Notes under the pieces: generated by a model
What the model saw: the letters and a program-made list of their open reading frames with translations, nothing else
The model's database searches: none
Told to the model about the DNA's origin: nothing
Position numbers and translations under genes: made by a program
Shown: positions 13,979-23,122 of the stretch, in pieces
How the letters are laid out: every line of letters starts with the position of its first letter
How positions within the stretch are numbered: position 1 is the first letter of the stretch
Assembly: GCF_009711185.1 (NCBI RefSeq)
Contig: NZ_WMIF01000027.1
Coordinates: forward strand, 1-47,586
DNA: 47,586 nucleotides
Reading direction: 5' to 3'
Origin: Paracoccus limosus
Lineage (GTDB): Bacteria > Pseudomonadota > Alphaproteobacteria > Rhodobacterales > Rhodobacteraceae

Positions 13979-15687
13979 CGCAGCATATACCTTTGTGCCA
14001 AGGGAAGTTCTTCCGAGGGCGCGCAGGTCGCGATGCGGCCATCGACATAGACATCGAATGTTGCGGGATCTACGCGAATGTCGGGGCAGGCATCATTCAG
14101 CAACATGTCGGCCTTGGACAGTTTGCGCGTGCCCCGGACCGGCAACAGGCGCTTGCGGATATCCAGCGCCGCGCCCAGATCGGCCTCGATCGCCAGGGGG
14201 TGGACGAAATTCACCCCCAGCGCCGGGGCCGCACGGCCAAAGGCACCCCATTGCGGACGCTGGATCAGCGGCTCGCAGGTCATCAGGCTGGCGGCACTGT
14301 CGCCCATGGCGCCCCAGGCGATGAAGCCGCCCTTGACGACCAGTTCGGGCTTGATCCCGAACAAAGCCGGGCGCCACAGCACGACATCGGCGATCTTGCC
14401 GGTCTCAAGGCTGCCGACATGCTCTTCGATGCCGAAACAGCGCGCGGCGTTGATGGTGTATTTGGCGATGTAGCGCTTGATGCGTTCGTTATCGCCATGG
14501 CGCACGGTTTCGCTGTCCAGCCTTCCGCGCTGATCCTTCATCTTCGAGGCCAGCTGCCATGTCCGGCAGATCACCTCGCCGATGCGACCCATGCCCTGAC
14601 TGTCCGAACCCAGCATCGAGATAGCGCCCAGATCGTGCAGAATATCCTCGGCGGCGATGGTCTGGGCGCGGATGCGGCTTTCGGCAAAGGCCACGTCCTC
14701 GGGGATGGCGGGGTTCAGGTGATGGCACACCATCGTCATGTCGAGATGTTCCTCGAACGTGTTGACGGTGTAGGGATTGGTCGGATTGGTCGAGGACGGC
14801 AGGCAGTTCGAAAGCCCGGCCACCCTGATGATGTCCGGGGCATGACCCCCGCCTGCGCCTTCGGTGTGATACATGTGGATGACGCGACCCGCGATGGCCG
14901 CCAGCGTATGTTCGACAAACCCGGATTCGTTCAGCGTGTCGGTGTGCAACTGCACCTGAAAATCCAGCTCATCGGCCACCGACAGGCAGCAGTCGATGGC
15001 GGCGGGCATCGCCCCCCAGTCCTCGTGAATCTTCAGCCCCATGCAGCCGGTGCGCATCTGTTCGACCATGGCCTGGGGCTTGTGGGCATTGCCGCGCCCC
15101 AGAAAGCCGAAATTCATCGGCCATGCCTCAGAGGCCTGCAGCATCTTGCCGGTGTTGAAGGGGCCGCCGCTGTCGATGCCCACGGTGATCGGCCCCAGTG
15201 AGCCGCCCAGCATGGTGGTGATGCCGCTGGCCAGCGCGTGGTTCACCAGCTGGGCGCTGTCGAAATGCACATGCACGTCGATGGCGCCGGCGGTGGCGAT
15301 CATGCCCTCGGCGTCACGCACGGTTGTTGCCGCGCCCACGATCAGGTCGGGATGGACGCCATCCATGATCGCGGGGTTTCCCGCCTTGCCAAAGCCCGCG
15401 ATGCGCCCGTCCTTGATGCCAAGATCACCTTTGACGATGCCCAGCACCGCATCGATCACCACGACATTGCAGATCAGCATGTCCAGAACGCCATCGCGGC
15501 TGGTCAGACCCGGTGCCAGACCCATGCCGTCGCGCAGCGTCTTGCCGCCGCCATGCAGGCATTCATCGCCGGGCACGGCGTAATCATGTTCGATCTCGGC
15601 CAGCAGGGAGGTGTCGCCCAGCCGCACCCTGTCGCCCGTGGTCGGGCCATACATCGCGGCATAGGCCGCCCGCGTCATTTTTGCCAT
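13975..15687 (-). CDS. ureC: urease alpha (catalytic) subunit, variant form
   Basis: 570-aa catalytic subunit that hydrolyses urea to ammonia and carbamate at a di-nickel site in the cytoplasm. Metal ligands are all present: His139 and His141 (V-H-V-H-F), the Lys219 that becomes carbamylated (G-L-K-I-H-E-D-W), His248, His274, Asp362; catalytic His322 in the flap V-C-H-H-L with Cys321. Compared with textbook UreC, the loop after the first His pair lacks the common T-x-A-T-T-C-T-P-G segment: it reads [12 protein letters not shown] and is about three residues shorter, so this belongs to a divergent urease branch. It starts 6 nt after the fused small subunits and is coupled to ureG. Confidence 0.97.
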   Translation of the reverse strand: MAKMTRAAYAAMYGPTTGDRVRLGDTSLLAEIEHDYAVPGDECLHGGGKTLRDGMGLAPGLTSRDGVLDMLICNVVVIDAVLGIVKGDLGIKDGRIAGFGKAGNPAIMDGVHPDLIVGAATTVRDAEGMIATAGAIDVHVHFDSAQLVNHALASGITTMLGGSLGPITVGIDSGGPFNTGKMLQASEAWPMNFGFLGRGNAHKPQAMVEQMRTGCMGLKIHEDWGAMPAAIDCCLSVADELDFQVQLHTDTLNESGFVEHTLAAIAGRVIHMYHTEGAGGGHAPDIIRVAGLSNCLPSSTNPTNPYTVNTFEEHLDMTMVCHHLNPAIPEDVAFAESRIRAQTIAAEDILHDLGAISMLGSDSQGMGRIGEVICRTWQLASKMKDQRGRLDSETVRHGDNERIKRYIAKYTINAARCFGIEEHVGSLETGKIADVVLWRPALFGIKPELVVKGGFIAWGAMGDSAASLMTCEPLIQRPQWGAFGRAAPALGVNFVHPLAIEADLGAALDIRKRLLPVRGTRKLSKADMLLNDACPDIRVDPATFDVYVDGRIATCAPSEELPLAQRYMLR

Positions 15688-15693
15688 GATCCC

Positions 15694-16389
15694 TCACGCC
15701 CCCTTGAAGCCGCCCGCCCGGGCGCGTTCGACGGCCAGCTCGCGCAATGCGGGATCGCGGCTGTCGCCATTGGTCAGATTGTTCAGCCCGCCGATTTCGC
15801 CACGGCCGCCAAAGGCAACCAGCTCAACCTCTTTGCTCTGGCCCGGCTCAAAGCGGACGGCGGTGCCAGCCGGGATGTCCAGACGTTTGCCAAAGGCCGC
15901 GGCGCGGTCGAAATCCAGCGCCGGGTTGGTTTCGAAGAAATGGTAATGGCTGCCGATTTGCACAGGCCGGTCGCCGGTGTTCATCACCACAAGGCTCAGC
16001 TTGTCGCGCCCGCAATTCAATTCGATCTCGCCCGCATCGGTGATGATTTCGCCGGGCCGCAGCGCGTCGGGCGGGGCCGATGCGCCCGGTCTGATCGGGT
16101 CATGCACGGTCACCAGCTTGGTGCCGTCGGGAAACATCGCCTCGACCTGCAGGATCGGCATGATCTCGGCCACGCCGGGCATCACGTCGTCGCTGTCAAG
16201 GATGGTCGATCCAAACGAGATCAGATCGGCCACGCTGCGCCCGTCGCGTGCGCCCTCCATGATTTCGTCGCAGATCAGCGCTGCCGCCTCGGGATAGTTC
16301 AGCGCAAGGCCACGGGCGCGGCGGCGGCGCGCCAGCTCGGCGGCGGTAAAGATGGTCAGGCGTTCCAGCTCGGTCGGGGTCAGAAGCAT
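15694..16389 (-). CDS. ureAB: fused urease gamma-beta subunit (UreA-UreB)
   Basis: 231-aa fusion. Residues 1-100 are the gamma subunit ([11 protein letters not shown] opening, [14 protein letters not shown], and the ending V-T-V-H-D-P-I). Residues about 105-231 are the beta subunit (P-G-E-I-I, then [22 protein letters not shown], with the basic [17 protein letters not shown]). Most bacteria encode these separately; fusion is known from Helicobacter UreA and some other lineages. The beta part contributes the outer shell of the (abc)3 trimer. The start is at ATG 16389; the larger upstream frame is the shadow of ureF. Confidence 0.95.
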   Translation of the reverse strand: MLLTPTELERLTIFTAAELARRRRARGLALNYPEAAALICDEIMEGARDGRSVADLISFGSTILDSDDVMPGVAEIMPILQVEAMFPDGTKLVTVHDPIRPGASAPPDALRPGEIITDAGEIELNCGRDKLSLVVMNTGDRPVQIGSHYHFFETNPALDFDRAAAFGKRLDIPAGTAVRFEPGQSKEVELVAFGGRGEIGGLNNLTNGDSRDPALRELAVERARAGGFKGA

Positions 16390-16399
16390 GGGATCCTCG

Positions 16400-17068
16400 T
16401 CATGCGGCGAATAGCCGGGTGGGGTTCTGGCGGTGCCGCATCGCCGCGATATCGGCCAAAGGGCTGAAGCTGTGGGCAAATTCTGGAACCGGCTCGGCCA
16501 GTGCGGTGGCCATTTCGGCTTGCAGTTCCGCATAGATCCGCTGCGCGGCCAGTGCGCCCACGGCCCCCAGCCGGACCGAGGCGGAAAGCGCAGCCGAAAT
16601 CGTGCCATGCAGCGCGCCCGCCTGTGCCAGCACCAGCGGCAGCGCCATCGCCCGCGCCAGCGCGCCCTGGATGACTGCACCGTGACCCGGCACATCATCC
16701 TGAAGCACCTGCGCCAGATAGGCGCTGGCGCCCGGCGTGCCGATGCGGGCATGGGTCGACAAAAGCGCCCGTCCGACCCGCCGCGAGGCAAGCGCCAGCC
16801 CGGAAATCGTGGTCTGGCAGTCGCAGTCGCGGTCCAGCGCCGCGCTGTCCGTCAGCCCCGCGCCATGTGCCTGCACCAGAAACCAGCGGTCAAAGCTGCA
16901 CCAGCGGGGCAGGATCTCGTCGCGCAGATAGTCGTGCAGATCCTCGGCGCCGCAGATGCGACCTTCGCCCGCAAGTGTTTCCAGACCTGCGGAAAAGGCG
17001 AAAGCGCCGGACGGGAAGGCACTGTCCGACATTTGCAGCATGGTCAGCAGGGCGCGGATGTCGGTCAT
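16400..17068 (-). CDS. ureF: urease accessory protein UreF
   Basis: 222-aa helical protein that links UreD to UreG and checks GTP hydrolysis during nickel loading. The family opening [25 protein letters not shown] is at residues 7-31, and the C-terminus has the usual [10 protein letters not shown]. The start overlaps the ureE stop by ATGA, and ureAB follows after 10 nt. Length is normal. Order ureE-ureF before the structural genes is unusual. Confidence 0.95.
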   Translation of the reverse strand: MTDIRALLTMLQMSDSAFPSGAFAFSAGLETLAGEGRICGAEDLHDYLRDEILPRWCSFDRWFLVQAHGAGLTDSAALDRDCDCQTTISGLALASRRVGRALLSTHARIGTPGASAYLAQVLQDDVPGHGAVIQGALARAMALPLVLAQAGALHGTISAALSASVRLGAVGALAAQRIYAELQAEMATALAEPVPEFAHSFSPLADIAAMRHRQNPTRLFAA

Positions 17069-17523
17069 GGCTGATCCCCGTCGATCAGCGTGATGCGGCC
17101 ATCGGCCAGCCTGTCGGCCAGACGTTCCAGATACACCGCGCGTTCGCGTTCAAGTGCCACCTGCAACTGGCCGTCGCCAAAGCGCACGCGCCAATGCAGG
17201 TTGCCGGCAAAGAACCCGACGCTGATCGCCTCGGTCAGATCACGCGGGCGCAGGCACAGCCATTCTTCGGGCTCCATGCGCAGGACGATGGCCGCGCGAT
17301 CGTCAAGCAGCAGCACCGCGCCGTCGAAAAGGGCGCTGGCGCGATCCAGCGCAATTGCGACCTCGGTGCCCTTGTCGGTGCACGCGCGCAGACGCTTGCG
17401 CGACATGTCCTCCCGGCTCAGGGTGACGGTCTCGACCGCGTCCTGATGTTCCAGCCGATGCAGCGGGGCGGCGATCCAGGGATCGGTGACCGCACCCAGG
17501 ATATGTTCAAGGATCATCGTCAT
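17065..17523 (-). CDS. ureE: urease nickel metallochaperone UreE
   Basis: 152-aa UreE, which delivers nickel to UreG/urease. The N-terminal domain contains R-K-R-L-R-A-C-T-D-K-G-T-E-V; the C-terminal ferredoxin-like domain has the G-F-F-A-G-N-L-H-W-R-V segment with the central nickel-binding His (usually G-N-x-H). There is no His-rich tail like that of Klebsiella UreE. It begins 1 nt after the urtE stop, tying urease assembly to the urea transporter in one transcript. An internal ATG at 17517 would give a protein two residues shorter. Confidence 0.92.
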   Translation of the reverse strand: MTMILEHILGAVTDPWIAAPLHRLEHQDAVETVTLSREDMSRKRLRACTDKGTEVAIALDRASALFDGAVLLLDDRAAIVLRMEPEEWLCLRPRDLTEAISVGFFAGNLHWRVRFGDGQLQVALERERAVYLERLADRLADGRITLIDGDQP

Positions 17524-17524
17524 C

Positions 17525-18220
17525 TCATACCGTCATGTGTTTGGTGATCAGATCGTCGGTCAGCCCGCCAATCGGTCCCGAGGCGACCGAGCGGCCATTT
17601 TCCAGCATGGTAAAGTGATCGGCCGCGGCGCGGACAAAGCGGATATTCTGTTCGACCAGAACGACGGTCAGGCCCAGCTCGCGGTTCAGGCGGGTGATGG
17701 CACCCTCGATCTGCTCGACGATATTGGGCTGGATGCCCTCGGTCGGCTCGTCCAGCAGCAAGACATCCGGCTCCATCGCCAGCGCGCGGGCGATGGCCAG
17801 TTGTTGTTGTTGCCCGCCCGACAGCACGCCGCCCAGCCGGTCGAGGTTCTGGATCAGATAGGGAAACAGCTCGGCCACGATATCGGGGATGCGCCGCTTG
17901 CCGCTGCGCGCGGCAAAGCCGCCGACCAGAATATTCTCGCGGATGGTGAAATCGGGAAAGATCTGGCGTCCCTGCGGCACATAGCCCAGCCCGGCGCGGG
18001 CGCGCAGGTAGCTGTCCGCGCCAAGGCTGCGCCCTTCCAGTAGCTGGCCGCCTGTCACGCGGTCGGTCAGCTTCATGATGCTGCGCAGAAGCGTGCTTTT
18101 TCCCGCGCCGTTGCGTCCGACAATCGCGTGCAATTGCCCCTGCGCGACATGCAATCCGACCCCGTGCAGGATCTGGCTGCGACCATAAAAACTGTCGAGA
18201 TCGTCCAGGGCCAGCATCAC
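17525..18220 (-). CDS. urtE: urea ABC transporter ATP-binding protein UrtE
   Basis: 231-aa ATPase of the LivF/UrtE branch. Walker A G-R-N-G-A-G-K-S-T at about 35-43, signature L-S-G-G-Q-Q-Q-Q-L at about 134-142 and Walker B L-L-L-D-E-P-T-E-G-I-Q-P (the G-I-Q-P after Walker B is typical of UrtE/LivF). Works with UrtD on the inner face of the UrtBC permease to drive urea import. The start overlaps the urtD stop by ATGA. Highly confident because of the complete urtABCDE set joined to urease genes. Confidence 0.95.
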   Translation of the reverse strand: MMLALDDLDSFYGRSQILHGVGLHVAQGQLHAIVGRNGAGKSTLLRSIMKLTDRVTGGQLLEGRSLGADSYLRARAGLGYVPQGRQIFPDFTIRENILVGGFAARSGKRRIPDIVAELFPYLIQNLDRLGGVLSGGQQQQLAIARALAMEPDVLLLDEPTEGIQPNIVEQIEGAITRLNRELGLTVVLVEQNIRFVRAAADHFTMLENGRSVASGPIGGLTDDLITKHMTV

Positions 18221-18966
18221 CGGATCCCTCCATTGCCAAGATAGGCGTCGCGCACCTGCTGATTTTGTTCGATCTGGGCGACGGTGCCTTCGGCCAGAAA
18301 CCGGCCCAGATGCATGACGGTGATGCGGGTGGCGATCTCGCGCACGAAGGCCATGTCATGTTCGACCACCAAAAGCGTATGCGTGCCCTGCATGCGCCGG
18401 ATCAGGGCGGCGGTCTTCATCGTCTCGGCATGGGTCATGCCGGCTGTGGGTTCATCCAGCAGGATGACGCGCGCGCCCTGACCCATCAGCAGGCCCAGTT
18501 CCAGCCATTGCGTTTCCCCATGCGACAATGCGCCCGCGATGCGGTCGAGCGATGCACCAACGCCCACCGTTTCCACGACCTGATCAAAGCGATCCTGTTC
18601 CTGCGCCGTCGAGGTCAGGCGCATATTTCCCATGACGCCATGCATGGCAGTGCAAGCGATGGTCAGGTTTTCCCGCACCGTCAGTTCGCGGAACACCGAA
18701 GGGATCTGGAACTTGCGCGCAAGCCCGGCGCGGGCAATGCGATATTCCTGCAGGTTGGTGATGTCCTGATCGAACAGAAAGACCTTGCCTTCGCTGGCGC
18801 GGGTCTTGCCGCAGATCAGGTCCATCAGCGTCGTCTTGCCCGCACCATTGGCGCCCAGAAGCACGCGGACATCGCCCTGCGGCACCACCATCGAGAACGT
18901 ATCGACCGCCTTGAAGCCTGCAAAGCTGACGCCCAGACCGTCAATCGTCAAAGCCGCCTCTGTCAT
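18217..18966 (-). CDS. urtD: urea ABC transporter ATP-binding protein UrtD
   Basis: 249-aa ATPase of the LivG/UrtD branch. Walker A G-A-N-G-A-G-K-T-T, F-Q-I-P-S-V-F in the Q-loop region (typical of UrtD), signature L-S-H-G-E-T-Q-W-L-E (the L-S-H-G-x-x-Q-W-L-E variant is characteristic of urea transporters) and Walker B V-I-L-L-D-E-P-T-A-G-M. The start is taken at ATG 18966, which overlaps the urtC stop by ATGA; a longer frame to 19098 is read-through of urtC. The long second segment contains the V-V-E-H-D-M switch. Confidence 0.95.
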   Translation of the reverse strand: MTEAALTIDGLGVSFAGFKAVDTFSMVVPQGDVRVLLGANGAGKTTLMDLICGKTRASEGKVFLFDQDITNLQEYRIARAGLARKFQIPSVFRELTVRENLTIACTAMHGVMGNMRLTSTAQEQDRFDQVVETVGVGASLDRIAGALSHGETQWLELGLLMGQGARVILLDEPTAGMTHAETMKTAALIRRMQGTHTLLVVEHDMAFVREIATRITVMHLGRFLAEGTVAQIEQNQQVRDAYLGNGGIR

Positions 18967-20084
18967 TGCGTCTGCTCCTTGGGTGAGGTGGCTGGTCTTT
19001 CGCCCAGACGTGCGGCGATGTCGCGCGCAAGCCCGGTCAGGCCGCGCGGCAGATAGAGTACGACCAGAATGAAGATCAGGCCGATGATCGCCTTCCATGC
19101 CTCGGACAGCATGGGGCTTTCGCTGGCCGTCGCCTCGATCACATTGATCAGGATGGCGCCGATACAGGCCCCCAGCAGCGAATTGCGCCCGCCGACCGCC
19201 GCCCAGATCACCATCGAGATCGAAAAGGACAGGTCCAGAAAGGTGGGCGAGGCGAATTCCGAGGCGATGACGTAAAGCATCCCCGCCATGCCCGCGATCA
19301 GCCCCGAGACGCTGAAGAAGAACACCTGATAGGCCGCGACGTTGAAGCCCAGATAGCGGGCACGGTTGGCATCGTCGCGGGTGGCTTGCAAGATCAGCCC
19401 GGCGCGCGTGGCCACCAGAAAGCGGGTGGCCAGCAACACCACGATCACCGCGACCGCGACAAGATAATAGGTCGCAACCGCATAGGGATCGAATTCATAC
19501 CCGCCGATGGTCAGCCAGCCCAGATCGGTCAAGCCGTTGAAACCGTTGGTCAGAGGTTGCGCGTCGATCAGCAGAAGCCGCGCCAGAAGCACCAGCGCCA
19601 GCGTGATGATGGAAACGAACACCCCCGAGATGCGCAGCCGGAAGATCGAGCTGCCCAGCAGGAACGAGCACAGCATCGGCAGCATCAGGGCCATGGCAAT
19701 GCCGAAGCCCTGCGACTGGAACGGGATCCACAGCCAGGATCCCGGGCTGATGCAGCACAGATGCTGCGATGCGCCCGGCGCGGCATTCCAGACCATGAAA
19801 TCGGGCAGCAGCGCGCCATCGGGCTGCACCGATGCCGGGCTTTGCAGCTTCAGCGACATGGCCATCATGTAGGCGCCCATGCCAAAGAACAGGCCCTGGC
19901 CCAGATTCAGCACACCCGCATAGCCCCAGGACAGCGCCACGGCCACGCCCAGCATGCCAAAGACCAGATATTTCGCGATCCGGTTCAGCCAGAACACATC
20001 GGCCAGAAGCGGGATGACCAGCACAGCGATGATGAAGGACCCATAGGCCAGAATTTCCAGCCTGCGGTCGTTGGAACGCATCAT
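18963..20084 (-). CDS. urtC: urea ABC transporter permease UrtC
   Basis: 373-aa inner-membrane permease, LivM family, with about nine to ten hydrophobic spans. Typical features: W-G-Y-A-G-V-L-N-L-G-Q-G-L-F-F-G-M-G-A-Y at about 52-71 (the family's first conserved block) and T-R-D-D-A-N-R-A-R-Y-L-G-F in the cytoplasmic coupling loop. A 40-residue insertion near residues 75-115, containing P-D-F-M-V-W-N, is normal for UrtC. Forms the heterodimeric channel with UrtB. The stop lies inside the urtD start; urtB ends 3 nt before its own start. Confidence 0.95.
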   Translation of the reverse strand: MMRSNDRRLEILAYGSFIIAVLVIPLLADVFWLNRIAKYLVFGMLGVAVALSWGYAGVLNLGQGLFFGMGAYMMAMSLKLQSPASVQPDGALLPDFMVWNAAPGASQHLCCISPGSWLWIPFQSQGFGIAMALMLPMLCSFLLGSSIFRLRISGVFVSIITLALVLLARLLLIDAQPLTNGFNGLTDLGWLTIGGYEFDPYAVATYYLVAVAVIVVLLATRFLVATRAGLILQATRDDANRARYLGFNVAAYQVFFFSVSGLIAGMAGMLYVIASEFASPTFLDLSFSISMVIWAAVGGRNSLLGACIGAILINVIEATASESPMLSEAWKAIIGLIFILVVLYLPRGLTGLARDIAARLGERPATSPKEQTQ

Positions 20085-20087
20085 GGC

Positions 20088-20981
20088 TTATCTTCCCTTG
20101 AAGTTGAAAAGCCCGCTGGGGCGCCACATGATGACGGCGATCACCACCGCAAGCACGACCGCGCGGGCGGCAATGTCATTGAAGACCGAGGCGAAAATGC
20201 CGCTGATCTGCCCCAGAAGGCCCGCAGATATGAGGGTGCCGACAAGACTGCCCACGCCGCCCACGACCACGACCAGAAAGCCGTCGACGACCAGAGATGC
20301 GCCCATATCGGGCGACACCGTCTTCAGCCCCGCCAGCAGCACCCCCGCCACCCCGGCCAGACCCGAGCCAAAGGCAAAGATCAGGGCGCCGACGCGGCGG
20401 ACATCGATGCCGCAGGCCGCCGCCATTTCCGGGTTGCGCATGATGGCGCGGATCTGGATGCCCCAGGCACTGCGATACAGCAGCAACCACGTCACCCCCG
20501 TCAGGATCAGCGTCATCACGATGATGAAGCTGCGATAGGGTTGCAGCACGAAATCGCCCAGGCGCACCGGATCGCGCAGGAAGGCCGGAACCGAGACGCT
20601 TTGCAGACCCGGCCCCAGACCGTCGATATTGATGCCGAAGAAGCTGAGCCCGAATTGCAGCCGGATCGCCTGTTGCAGCAGGATGGCGATGCCCCACGTG
20701 GCCAGCAGCGTGTCCATGATCCGCCGATAAAGCCTGCGGATCACCAGCCGCTCGATCACCAGACCCAACACCGCCGCGACCAGAAAGCCCAGCGGGATCG
20801 AGCCGATCAGACCGATGCCCAGATATTTGCCGGCCAGAACCGCCGTATAGGCGCCGATCATTGCAAGCTCGCCATGGGCCATGTTGATGACCCCCATCGT
20901 GCCATAGATGATGCTGAGCCCCAGCGCGATCAGCAGCAGGATGGAGCCAAGCGACAGGCCGATGAACAGGATGTCAGCCAC
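20088..20981 (-). CDS. urtB: urea ABC transporter permease UrtB
   Basis: 297-aa permease of the LivH family, with about eight membrane spans. The characteristic Y-G-T-M-G-V-I-N-M-A-H-G-E-L-A-M-I-G-A-Y sits at about 26-45 (the N-M-A-H-G-E block is diagnostic), and the coupling loop has Q-I-R-A-I-M-R-N-P-E-M-A-A-A-C-G. It partners UrtC in the membrane. It starts 36 nt after urtA, which is a larger gap than elsewhere in the operon, consistent with separate, stronger production of the binding protein. Confidence 0.95.
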   Translation of the reverse strand: MADILFIGLSLGSILLLIALGLSIIYGTMGVINMAHGELAMIGAYTAVLAGKYLGIGLIGSIPLGFLVAAVLGLVIERLVIRRLYRRIMDTLLATWGIAILLQQAIRLQFGLSFFGINIDGLGPGLQSVSVPAFLRDPVRLGDFVLQPYRSFIIVMTLILTGVTWLLLYRSAWGIQIRAIMRNPEMAAACGIDVRRVGALIFAFGSGLAGVAGVLLAGLKTVSPDMGASLVVDGFLVVVVGGVGSLVGTLISAGLLGQISGIFASVFNDIAARAVVLAVVIAVIMWRPSGLFNFKGR

Positions 20982-21017
20982 AGGCGGATCTCCTTGGATG
21001 GAAGGTGACAGGCCGCA

Positions 21018-22262
21018 TCACAGCTTGGCGCTGTCCACGCCCTTGGCGGTGCAGATGAGGTTCTCGGCCGTCTCGCCATAGGCCACGTAAGGCAACGGGC
21101 GCACGGGTTCGGGGAAGGCATCGACGATCTTGCCCTGACCATCGGCCTGCCATTGCGCGATGCGCGGGGTCAGATAGCAATGCAGGTTGTCGGGATCGAT
21201 CGTGACCTTGCCATTGGGCGCGTCAAAGCTTTGCCCGGCGACGGCGGTGCGGATCGCATCGACGCCGGTTTCACCCGCCGCCTCGACCGCCTGCTTCCAC
21301 AGATAGACCTGAAAATAGGCGCTTTCCATGGCGTGGTGGGTGACGGCCTTGGGGTCGTTGACATAGGCGCGGTAGCGTTCGACGAAGCTCTTGTTCGCCT
21401 CGGATTCGATGGCCTGGAAATAGGGGAATGAGGTATAGCTGCCCGCCGCATATTCGGCCCCCATGGCGGCGATCTCGATTTCCGAGGTGACGGTGGCGCA
21501 GATCGGCAGGGTTTCCTGCTTCAGGCCCTGATTTCGGAACTCGCGATAGAATGCGATCAGCGAGTCGCCCACAACGTTCGACAGGACCACATCCGCGCCG
21601 CTGTTCTTGATCTTGCCGACCATGGCGCCCCATTCGGAATGGCCCAGCTCAAGATATTCATCCGCAACCCATTCCGCGCCCTGCGCCTCGATCAGCATTT
21701 TCGAGATCTTGGCCATTTCGCGCGGATAGACATAGTTCGATCCGACGATGAAGAATTTCTTCTTGCCCAGCGTCTTGACGATCCAGGGGATGAAATTCGA
21801 CAACTGCTGGTTCGGGGCGGCGCCGGTATAGACCACGTTCTTCGAGCATTCCGACCCTTCATAGAAGGTCGGATAGAACAGCAGCCCCTTGCGGCGTTCA
21901 AAGACCGGCAGCACCGCCTTGCGACTGGCCGAGGTGTAGCATCCGAATACCGACACCACCCGGTCCTGAATGACCAGTTTCGAGGCCTTCTCGTTATAGG
22001 TCTTTGGGTCCGAGGCGCCGTCTTCGACGATGGGGTTGATGGTCTGGCCCAGAACGCCGCCCTTGGCGTTGATTTCCTCGATCGCCATCAGCGTGGCAGC
22101 GGCCAGCGATTTTTCGACGATCGACAGGCCGCCGGTATTGGAAAACAGCACGCCGACATCGATCTTGCCCGCCGCCATGGCGCGGAACGGCAAGGCGGCG
22201 GGACCGGCCAAAAGCGCAAGACCAACGGTCGATTTCAGCAGATTGCGACGAGAGACAGACAT
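21018..22262 (-). CDS. urtA: urea ABC transporter substrate-binding protein UrtA
   Basis: 414-aa periplasmic urea-binding protein. The start is set at ATG 22262, giving a Tat-type signal peptide: twin Arg in V-S-R-R-N-L-L-K (residues 3-10), a hydrophobic stretch and cleavage near A-M-A-A. The longer frame to 22397 would place coding sequence in the leader. Type-I binding-protein fold with F-G-C-Y-T-S-A-S-R-K-A-V-L-P-V, F-Y-P-T-F-Y-E-G and G-A-A-P-N-Q, the ligand-contact regions shared with amide-binding AmiC. Preceded by CGGAG as ribosome site. The ANTAR protein encoded upstream probably regulates it through the leader RNA. Confidence 0.95.
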   Translation of the reverse strand: MSVSRRNLLKSTVGLALLAGPAALPFRAMAAGKIDVGVLFSNTGGLSIVEKSLAAATLMAIEEINAKGGVLGQTINPIVEDGASDPKTYNEKASKLVIQDRVVSVFGCYTSASRKAVLPVFERRKGLLFYPTFYEGSECSKNVVYTGAAPNQQLSNFIPWIVKTLGKKKFFIVGSNYVYPREMAKISKMLIEAQGAEWVADEYLELGHSEWGAMVGKIKNSGADVVLSNVVGDSLIAFYREFRNQGLKQETLPICATVTSEIEIAAMGAEYAAGSYTSFPYFQAIESEANKSFVERYRAYVNDPKAVTHHAMESAYFQVYLWKQAVEAAGETGVDAIRTAVAGQSFDAPNGKVTIDPDNLHCYLTPRIAQWQADGQGKIVDAFPEPVRPLPYVAYGETAENLICTAKGVDSAKL

Positions 22263-22513
22263 GATGACACTCCGGGCAGTCGCGGGACATGGCGCCGCGA
22301 GCGGTGAGACAATGCGAAAGGCTTGTGATGTGATACGCGCGGCCGAACATGGCGCTGGAACGGTCAGCCGGCGCAAAGATGGCCGGGCAACGGTCAAGAC
22401 ATCATGATCGGTTGATTGCCGAAACGACCTCGGTTCGGCGGATCGAGGGGCAGAAACATTGTTCCGGCCCGTCCCTCAGACTGCAGCGTCATTGATGCGG
22501 TCTGACTATGACC
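22263..22513 (-). promoter_or_regulatory. leader of urtA, probable target of ANTAR antiterminator
   Basis: 251 nt without a gene between the ANTAR regulator and urtA. On the minus strand it has two copies of TGACCGTT about 31 nt apart (complement AACGGTCA at 22389-22396 and 22359-22366). In the second, the loop ACCGTT can be closed by G-C and flanked by GCT/AGC, giving a hexaloop with A at 1 and G at 4, the ANTAR recognition pattern. A 5-bp stem CGCGG/CCGCG lies near the start codon. ANTAR proteins bind paired hexaloop hairpins to prevent termination; the site here is inferred from context and a rough fold. Confidence 0.45.
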
Positions 22514-23122
22514 CTACATATGCGAAGATTTCGTCTTCAAGACCTGATGGGCCTGCAGGATTGAAGCGGCCACCTGATCCATCGAAATCCGCTGGGACAT
22601 TGCCTGCTCTCTCAGCAGATGATATGCTTCATGCTCAGTTACTTGGCGCAGTTCGATCAGGATATTGATGGCCGACGCCACTTTCCGCTTCGTGGCGATT
22701 CGGTTTTCCAGTTTCGCAATGCGTTTGCGCAGCGCCATGTCCCGGTCACGGACCGCGCTGCTGAGCAGCAGCGTCGTCAGCATTCCGAACAGGCGGATCG
22801 GTTTGGCGATTACCGCCGATGCGCCAAGCTCCAGGACCAGTTGCAGCGTGGCCGGGTTTTCGTAGTCTACGACGGCGATGACGGCGGTGCCGTCGGACTG
22901 CAACCCCTTTACCACCGGCAAGATGGTCCGGTGATGGTCGCGGTCGACGGCAACGATGGCGACATCGCAGGGCGCCAGCAAAGCCTCGGACGCTGGCCAT
23001 ATGGTCTGCACCCTGCAACCCATGCGGCTAAGATGCTGCACCAGCAGTTCGCCATCGGCATCCGGTGCATGCAGCACAAGCACGTTCATGCGGCTAAGAT
23101 TGCGCAACGCGGGCGCCGTCAT
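22514..23122 (-). CDS. ANTAR-domain antiterminator, AmiR/NasT-like
   Basis: 202-aa cytoplasmic RNA-binding regulator. The first 125 residues form a receiver-like domain without a clear phospho-acceptor set (as in AmiR, where it is a pseudo-receiver). A coiled linker R-K-R-I-A-K-L-E-N-R-I follows, then the ANTAR domain (about 145-200) with the three-helix pattern K-R-K-V-A-S-A-I-N-I-L, T-E-H-E-A-Y-H-L-L-R and S-Q-R-I-S-M-D-Q-V-A-A-S-I. It overlaps the stop of the sensor gene upstream (23119-23122), as amiC-amiR do. In the amidase system the sensor holds AmiR inactive until ligand arrives; here the natural ligand would be urea or a short amide. Confidence 0.9.
   Translation of the reverse strand: MTAPALRNLSRMNVLVLHAPDADGELLVQHLSRMGCRVQTIWPASEALLAPCDVAIVAVDRDHHRTILPVVKGLQSDGTAVIAVVDYENPATLQLVLELGASAVIAKPIRLFGMLTTLLLSSAVRDRDMALRKRIAKLENRIATKRKVASAINILIELRQVTEHEAYHLLREQAMSQRISMDQVAASILQAHQVLKTKSSHM

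Noticed and set aside
19386..21008. 540-codon plus-strand frame opposite urtB and urtC
   Set aside because: Very rich in Gln, His, Arg and Asp with no domain, exactly antisense to two clear permease genes; a shadow frame.
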